This document shows positions 63,681 through 64,000 of a DNA stretch of 64,000 nucleotides, piece after piece. How positions within the stretch are numbered: position 1 is the stretch's first letter; the number at the start of each line of letters is the position of its first letter. Made by a program: the position numbers and the translations under genes. This DNA is from Juglans regia. Its lineage: Eukaryota > Streptophyta > Magnoliopsida > Fagales > Juglandaceae. The notes beneath the pieces were generated by a model, which was given only the letters and a program-made list of their open reading frames with translations, did no database searches and was not told the DNA's origin. The DNA lies in assembly GCF_001411555.2 (NCBI RefSeq), contig NC_049911.1:31035044-31099043 (forward strand), read 5' to 3'.

Positions 63681-64000
63681 CATGTCAAATGTCTCAGCTG
63701 CTCTGATGCTATAAAATCATTCTTAAAATGTTAGAGTGGTAACTTCTTTAATCACAACATTTTTTTTTTTTTTTATATAGAAACAACTTTTCAAAATCTC
63801 CTCTCCTAAAAACCGAATAAGGGAGAATCCATCTCAAAAGGGAAAGAAGATTCTGAATCAAGTAAAGCTCAGGATAATTACATTGCCATCCTCATATTTT
63901 ATGAGATCCATATACATTTCCACCAGTCTATGTAATTACATAGCCTTTCAGTCCCTTACTAATTACCTCAATGCCAATCCTATTCAGTGTCACCTCCCTC

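Overview
The window is nuclear DNA of a woody eudicot. It is AT-rich, its genes contain introns with GT-AG borders, and the space between genes is filled with plant transposons. A short terminal-inverted-repeat element (about 200 bp, with repeated gatgagatgag / ctcatctcatc ends and TTA/TAA target duplications) recurs at least six times. I associate this family with Fagales, especially walnut and pecan relatives, but that assignment is inference. No organelle, bacterial or viral segment is seen.

Layout. 0-3.4 kb: a broken DJ-1-family exon, the GC-rich end of a hAT-like element and repeat debris. 3.4-4.8 kb (-): a three-exon DUF4378 protein. 6.0-6.8 kb: a degenerate duplicate of parts of the neighbouring kinesin gene. 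7.0-9.3 kb (-): an intronless PHD-finger/GNAT protein of the IDM1 type. 10.6-18.8 kb (-): a complete 18-exon kinesin-7 gene, closest to KIN-7N. 20.4-23.7 kb (+): a MIK2-like LRR receptor kinase. 27.6-29.0 kb: a hAT-type element bounded by a perfect 8-bp duplication and carrying fragments of at least two unrelated genes. 30.2-30.7 kb (-): a small intronless bZIP factor. 32.8-37.4 kb: a full-length but inactivated Ty1/copia retrotransposon. 38.9-45.7 kb (-): a 12-exon DUF2045/KIAA0930-like gene. 46-50 kb: three Harbinger-like elements, one carrying a captured leader-like sequence. 51.5 kb: tRNA-Asp(GUC). 53.1-53.4 kb (-): a small conserved-looking protein. 58.2-58.5 kb (+): a phytosulfokine (PSK) precursor. 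60.7-62.6 kb: two more Harbinger-like elements. 63.2-63.7 kb: a diverged tandem duplication.

There is no operon-like organisation; each gene has its own promoter. The exon models for the kinesin, DUF4378, DUF2045, receptor-kinase and PSK genes were built by hand. Their phases close exactly (849, 377, 412, 1049 and 80 residues). The receptor kinase and the PSK precursor are both cell-surface signalling components, but nothing here shows that they act together. The order kinesin-7N, bZIP, PSK resembles gene neighbourhoods I recall from Arabidopsis and may be ancient microsynteny.

The most unusual content is gene-fragment capture. The hAT-like element at 27,555-29,040 (thioredoxin-domain fragment plus inverted EF-hand exon), the Harbinger-like element at 47,251-49,087 (captured leader and first-intron-like sequence) and possibly a third element at the left edge (DJ-1 fragment) suggest repeated transduplication of host sequences by cut-and-paste transposons.
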